The notes beneath the pieces were generated by a model. The model was given only the letters and a program-made list of their open reading frames with translations, ran no database searches and was not told the DNA's origin. Positions 14,301 through 16,829 of a DNA stretch of 16,829 nt are shown piece after piece. The position numbers were made by a program, and so were the translations under genes. Positions within the stretch are counted from its first letter, which is position 1. Every line of letters begins with the position of its first letter. This DNA comes from an uncultured Lachnospiraceae bacterium (GTDB lineage: Bacteria > Bacillota > Clostridia > Lachnospirales > Lachnospiraceae). The DNA is taken from contig CAJUJG010000055.1 in NCBI GenBank assembly GCA_910586715.1, forward strand, positions 7,524 to 24,352, written 5' to 3'.

Positions 14301-15347
14301 TCATCCAATGCTTGACATAATGCCAATCAGCGGCATAATTACGGACAGCAGAATCAGACCGACCATCAGGGAAAATACGATGACAAGCGTAGGCTCGATT
14401 GCACCGAGAATCTTATGGATACGTGAAAGCGTATCGTTTTCATAGTGTTTTGCAATTTTATCAAATACAGCTTCGCTGTTTCCGGCACGATACCCGATTT
14501 GAAGCATCCTTTGGTGCTGTGCCCGAAACATGTCTGCTTCTTTTACGGCTTCATACAGATAACCGCCGCCGGAAAGAACTTCCGTACAAGTTTTTACTTT
14601 TTCATCCATAAGTTCATTGTCAATCAGAAGGTTTGCAAGGTCGAGTCCCTTAAAAATATCGATACCGCCTGCGGTAATCATAGAAAGCGCGCCTGCAAAA
14701 CGGCTGTAGGCAATGCCGAGATAAAAGCCTTTGGTAAGCCTGCCTGTATGAAGGATGTGTCTGCCCCATGCGCGGCATTTTGAATTTTTATATAGAATAA
14801 ACGCGCCGGCTGCCGCAACGGCAAGCAGGATAATCAAAAAGCCGGAAACGGATTGCATGGCATAACCGACATTCATGAGCTGCTTGGAAACACCTGTCAG
14901 TTCGCTTCCGAGCTGGATAAATACCTGATTAAAAATGGGTAATATTTTGGTCAGCAATACCGCAAGAATTAACAGCATCAGACAGACCATAATAAGGGGA
15001 TAACTGACAGCATTTTTGACAGAATCAGAGATAGCGCATTGCTGCTCATAATATTCGGTAAGTTTTTTCATAATAATGTCAAGATTGCCGGATTCTTCCC
15101 CTAACAGAACCATAGAGACAACATATTCCGGGAAAAGGTTGGTGGATTCTAAGGCTTCATGAAGAGACAGACCGTCGCGCAGGGATGCTTCGATTGCTGT
15201 AAGAAGTGCTTTTCCGTCTTCCGATGCGGTGTCCTGTGCCATAAGGCTGATGCCGTCAAACGGCGTAATGCCCGCGGGTAAAAGCAATGCGAGCTGACCG
15301 CAGAACGCAGCCACCTCACGATTGTTGAGCTTTTTCATTTTTTTCAT
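14301..15347 (-). CDS. Type II secretion / type IV pilus inner-membrane platform protein (GspF/PilC family)
   Basis: GspF/PilC proteins form the membrane platform that couples the cytoplasmic assembly ATPase to pilin polymerisation. The 348-residue product shows the two-repeat T2SF layout. Repeat one is about 15-140 with GEESGNLD at 83-90, and repeat two is about 213-340. Hydrophobic spans are at about 117-137, 168-186 and 318-343. Repeat two keeps GYRAGNSEAVFDKIAKHYE (285-303) in place of the GExSG motif. It is shorter than the roughly 400-residue Gram-negative members, lacking N-terminal sequence. The first ATG (15347) has GGGAG about 11 bases upstream; a second ATG three codons in is an alternative. 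The ATPase partner (GspE/PilB) usually next to it is absent. Confidence 0.9.
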   Translation of the reverse strand: MKKMKKLNNREVAAFCGQLALLLPAGITPFDGISLMAQDTASEDGKALLTAIEASLRDGLSLHEALESTNLFPEYVVSMVLLGEESGNLDIIMKKLTEYYEQQCAISDSVKNAVSYPLIMVCLMLLILAVLLTKILPIFNQVFIQLGSELTGVSKQLMNVGYAMQSVSGFLIILLAVAAAGAFILYKNSKCRAWGRHILHTGRLTKGFYLGIAYSRFAGALSMITAGGIDIFKGLDLANLLIDNELMDEKVKTCTEVLSGGGYLYEAVKEADMFRAQHQRMLQIGYRAGNSEAVFDKIAKHYENDTLSRIHKILGAIEPTLVIVFSLMVGLILLSVIMPLIGIMSSIG

Positions 15348-15382
15348 AAAAGTTATTTCTCCCGATAACCATTCGAATTGTA

Positions 15383-16450
15383 CTAATAGATATATTTTGT
15401 CTTATAATTGCTACCGTCGCCGATAAAATTTTTTAAAGTAGCATCACTGGAGGTTGCGGCAAAAGTAGGGTCCATAAGGGACCAGTTTGTTCCGTCAAAC
15501 TCAATAACGCCATTCACCCAGCCGATGTCATGAATATAGGTACTAATCCATGCATGATAGGCACTCCCTGCATAACCGACTTCGAGACGGGTCGGAATGC
15601 CCTGGCTTCTAAGCATGCTTGCCATAACAGAAGCGTAATCAAGACAGATACCCGTGCCGTTTTGCATGATAATATCCGGATTTGGAACGTAGCCGGATTG
15701 TACCGCGTTTGCCTTGTTATAATCATAGGCAATTGTAGTAGCGTAATTATAAACCTTAGTTACAACATCTAAATCGGTGGAACAACCCTCTGCAAGCTGC
15801 TTTGCCTTGGAAACAACCTGACTTTGTGCATTAAAATCTACATACTGGTTAGGATATAGATAAGGACCATAGGCATTTGTAATGTTTGCGCTGATTGTCT
15901 GTGAAATTGCCGTCGCATACTGATTGCCGCTGACATTTTCATATACGGCAACTTTGTACGAGCCGCTCCCTGCCGATAACGGGAACGTTTCGTAACCGCC
16001 GTGTAATGTGTATGTATAAGTAACGCCGTTGCTTCCTGTCATTTGCAGCTTTACTTTTTGGTTGGTTCCTTTATAATTTACCATGATATAGCCTTCCGCC
16101 GTGTTTGACGCGTCAATTTCCGCAAGTGCGTTGGAGTAAACCGTGACACCTGATGCAGTAGGTACATAGCATGTGGGGGTATTGTCCCGCGTGCCGGCGG
16201 CATTTAAGGATGCAGTGGGCACTTCTTCGTCAGCAAGCGTTTCCAAAACAATGGTTTCGTCAAAAGAAGCTGTTTCATCAGAAGATGTGTTTTCGATAAC
16301 TGCCGTTTCCGATGTGGTATCTGTCTTAGAAACATCTGCTGTGCTGTCAGAAACCGACGTTGTCTGTCCACATGCGCATAGTACGCAGGTGCATGATATA
16401 ATGAGCGATAAAATTTGAATTTGATTTCGCTTAAATTTTCCCAATAACAT
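15383..16450 (-). CDS. Secreted transglutaminase-like lipoprotein
   Basis: The 355-residue product starts with a basic stretch, a hydrophobic core and a lipobox-like LCAC (Cys27 as the modified residue), so it is probably anchored on the outer face of the membrane. A Ser/Thr/Asp/Glu-rich linker (about 28-80) follows, then an Ig-like or beta-rich region (about 95-190). The transglutaminase-like domain covers about 205-355. Its catalytic triad is visible: Cys269 in GICLDYASVMASMLRSQGIP, His299 in YHAW and Asp327 in MDPTF. Bacterial members are usually cysteine proteases, peptidases or crosslinking enzymes; the substrate cannot be told. I chose the ATG at 16448-16450 because AGGAGGAG precedes it. 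The earlier ATG at 16495 would overlap the -10 element and spoil the signal peptide. It is first in the island, 35 bases before the gspF-like gene. Confidence 0.87.
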   Translation of the reverse strand: MLLGKFKRNQIQILSLIISCTCVLCACGQTTSVSDSTADVSKTDTTSETAVIENTSSDETASFDETIVLETLADEEVPTASLNAAGTRDNTPTCYVPTASGVTVYSNALAEIDASNTAEGYIMVNYKGTNQKVKLQMTGSNGVTYTYTLHGGYETFPLSAGSGSYKVAVYENVSGNQYATAISQTISANITNAYGPYLYPNQYVDFNAQSQVVSKAKQLAEGCSTDLDVVTKVYNYATTIAYDYNKANAVQSGYVPNPDIIMQNGTGICLDYASVMASMLRSQGIPTRLEVGYAGSAYHAWISTYIHDIGWVNGVIEFDGTNWSLMDPTFAATSSDATLKNFIGDGSNYKTKYIY

Positions 16451-16485
16451 AAAACTCCTCCTGCCCAAACCTGTAAAATTTATTT

Positions 16486-16505
16486 CTATATTCATTATAA
16501 TATAG
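16486..16505 (-). promoter_or_regulatory. Minus-strand -10 element inside an inverted repeat, upstream of the transglutaminase gene
   Basis: On the minus strand TATAAT occupies 16499-16494, giving a start near 16487 and a leader of about 37 bases. No good -35 box is seen at 16-18 bases (TTTTCT region). The element lies within a perfect inverted repeat CTATATT (16486-16492) / AATATAG (16499-16505), which might be an operator; the AT-rich context makes chance possible. Confidence 0.45.
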
Positions 16506-16632
16506 AATAATCAGGCAGAAAAGAGATAAAATGACGAAAATAAAGAGATTTTTTTACAAAAAATGGCAATTATATAAAAAGAAAAGATTCAATTAATACA
16601 GTACAAGGCGGGAAGTGTTTCGAACGGAAAAA

Positions 16633-16665
16633 CATTGAAAAAACATTGAAAAAACATTGAAAAAA
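16633..16665. repeat. Three tandem copies of an 11-base A-tract unit
   Basis: CATTGAAAAAA is repeated three times exactly, with an A5 run before it and an A7 run after it (16669-16675). This makes five A-tracts at about 11-base intervals ending 4 bases before the rpsL -35 box. Helically phased A-tracts bend DNA and bind the polymerase alpha subunit. Confidence 0.85.
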
Positions 16666-16678
16666 CCGAAAAAAATAA

Positions 16679-16707
16679 TTGACAATATTAGGCGCGGAAA
16701 GTATAAT
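16679..16707 (+). promoter_or_regulatory. Consensus promoter of rpsL
   Basis: TTGACA (16679-16684) and TATAAT (16702-16707) are both exact consensus hexamers with 17-base spacing. Transcription would start near 16713, immediately before GCATGC (16714-16719), which can pair with GCATGC (16732-16737) in the leader. The leader ends with AGGAGGTG (16775-16782). Confidence 0.93.
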
Positions 16708-16789
16708 AATTAAGCATGCGTGTAAAAGAAGGCATGCGATGTGCCTAATTGACTTGGCATTTAGATAAGATTATAGGAGGTGAAAAAGA

Positions 16790-16829
16790 ATGCCAACATT
16801 TAACCAATTAGTAAGAAAAGGACGTCAGG
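16790..16829 (+). CDS. rpsL: 30S ribosomal protein S12, 5' end
   Basis: Thirteen codons are present, reading MPTFNQLVRKGRQ, the nearly invariant S12 N-terminus. S12 sits at the decoding centre and is the site of streptomycin-resistance changes, which lie beyond this fragment. The ATG at 16790 is 7 bases after AGGAGGTG, a full match to the 16S rRNA 3' end. The gene continues past the right edge, presumably leading the str operon (rpsL, rpsG, fusA, tuf). Confidence 0.95.
   Translation, partial: MPTFNQLVRKGRQ

Noticed and set aside
16451..16495. Longer start for the transglutaminase gene (ATG at 16495)
   Set aside because: It would begin at the minus-strand -10 box and put non-signal residues before the lipoprotein signal. 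AGGAGGAG sits before the ATG at 16450.
16633..16665. CRISPR-like array
   Set aside because: The 11-base units are contiguous without spacers; this is a simple tandem A-tract repeat.

Overview
The window is a stretch of low-to-medium GC Firmicutes chromosome. The long acidic RpoB tail, the extended Ala/Glu-rich L10 and the F-type pilus genes next to the ribosomal cluster suggest Clostridia, probably Lachnospiraceae. Family level is an inference from protein features; species cannot be assigned. The window is the classic nusG - rplK - rplA - rplJ - rplL - rpoB - rpoC - rpsL region, interrupted in two places by non-ribosomal genes.

Layout. Bases 2-352 are the 3' two thirds of nusG. A near-consensus promoter just after it drives rplK-rplA through a structured leader, and this unit ends at a hairpin at about 1720-1750. 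A membrane-anchored CapA-family (PGA_cap) gene follows (1798-3051), inserted where rplJ normally comes. A new promoter (3094-3122) then leads into a textbook L10 leader with attenuator (about 3124-3278). After it come about 180 further bases with several perfect inverted repeats, then rplJ and rplL and a strong terminator (4524-4558). rpoB-rpoC have their own promoter (4615-4643) and end at a hairpin (12371-12415) that can serve both strands.

From 12420 to 16450 six genes lie on the minus strand. In transcription order they are a secreted transglutaminase-like lipoprotein, a GspF/PilC inner-membrane platform protein, and four small single-span proteins with pilin or pseudopilin character. The last two overlap by 8 bases. 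No assembly ATPase or prepilin peptidase is present. The divergent intergenic region (16451-16789) holds a minus-strand -10 element for the island. It also holds a fully consensus promoter (TTGACA-17-TATAAT) for rpsL, preceded by A-tracts repeating every 11 bases. rpsL begins at 16790 and runs off the window.

How they work together. The plus-strand genes build the translation and transcription machinery, and three r-protein transcripts carry structured leaders suited to autoregulation. The minus-strand island looks like part of a type IV pilus or type II secretion-like envelope system that must borrow its motor and peptidase from elsewhere. No tRNA, rRNA, CRISPR array or transposase was seen.
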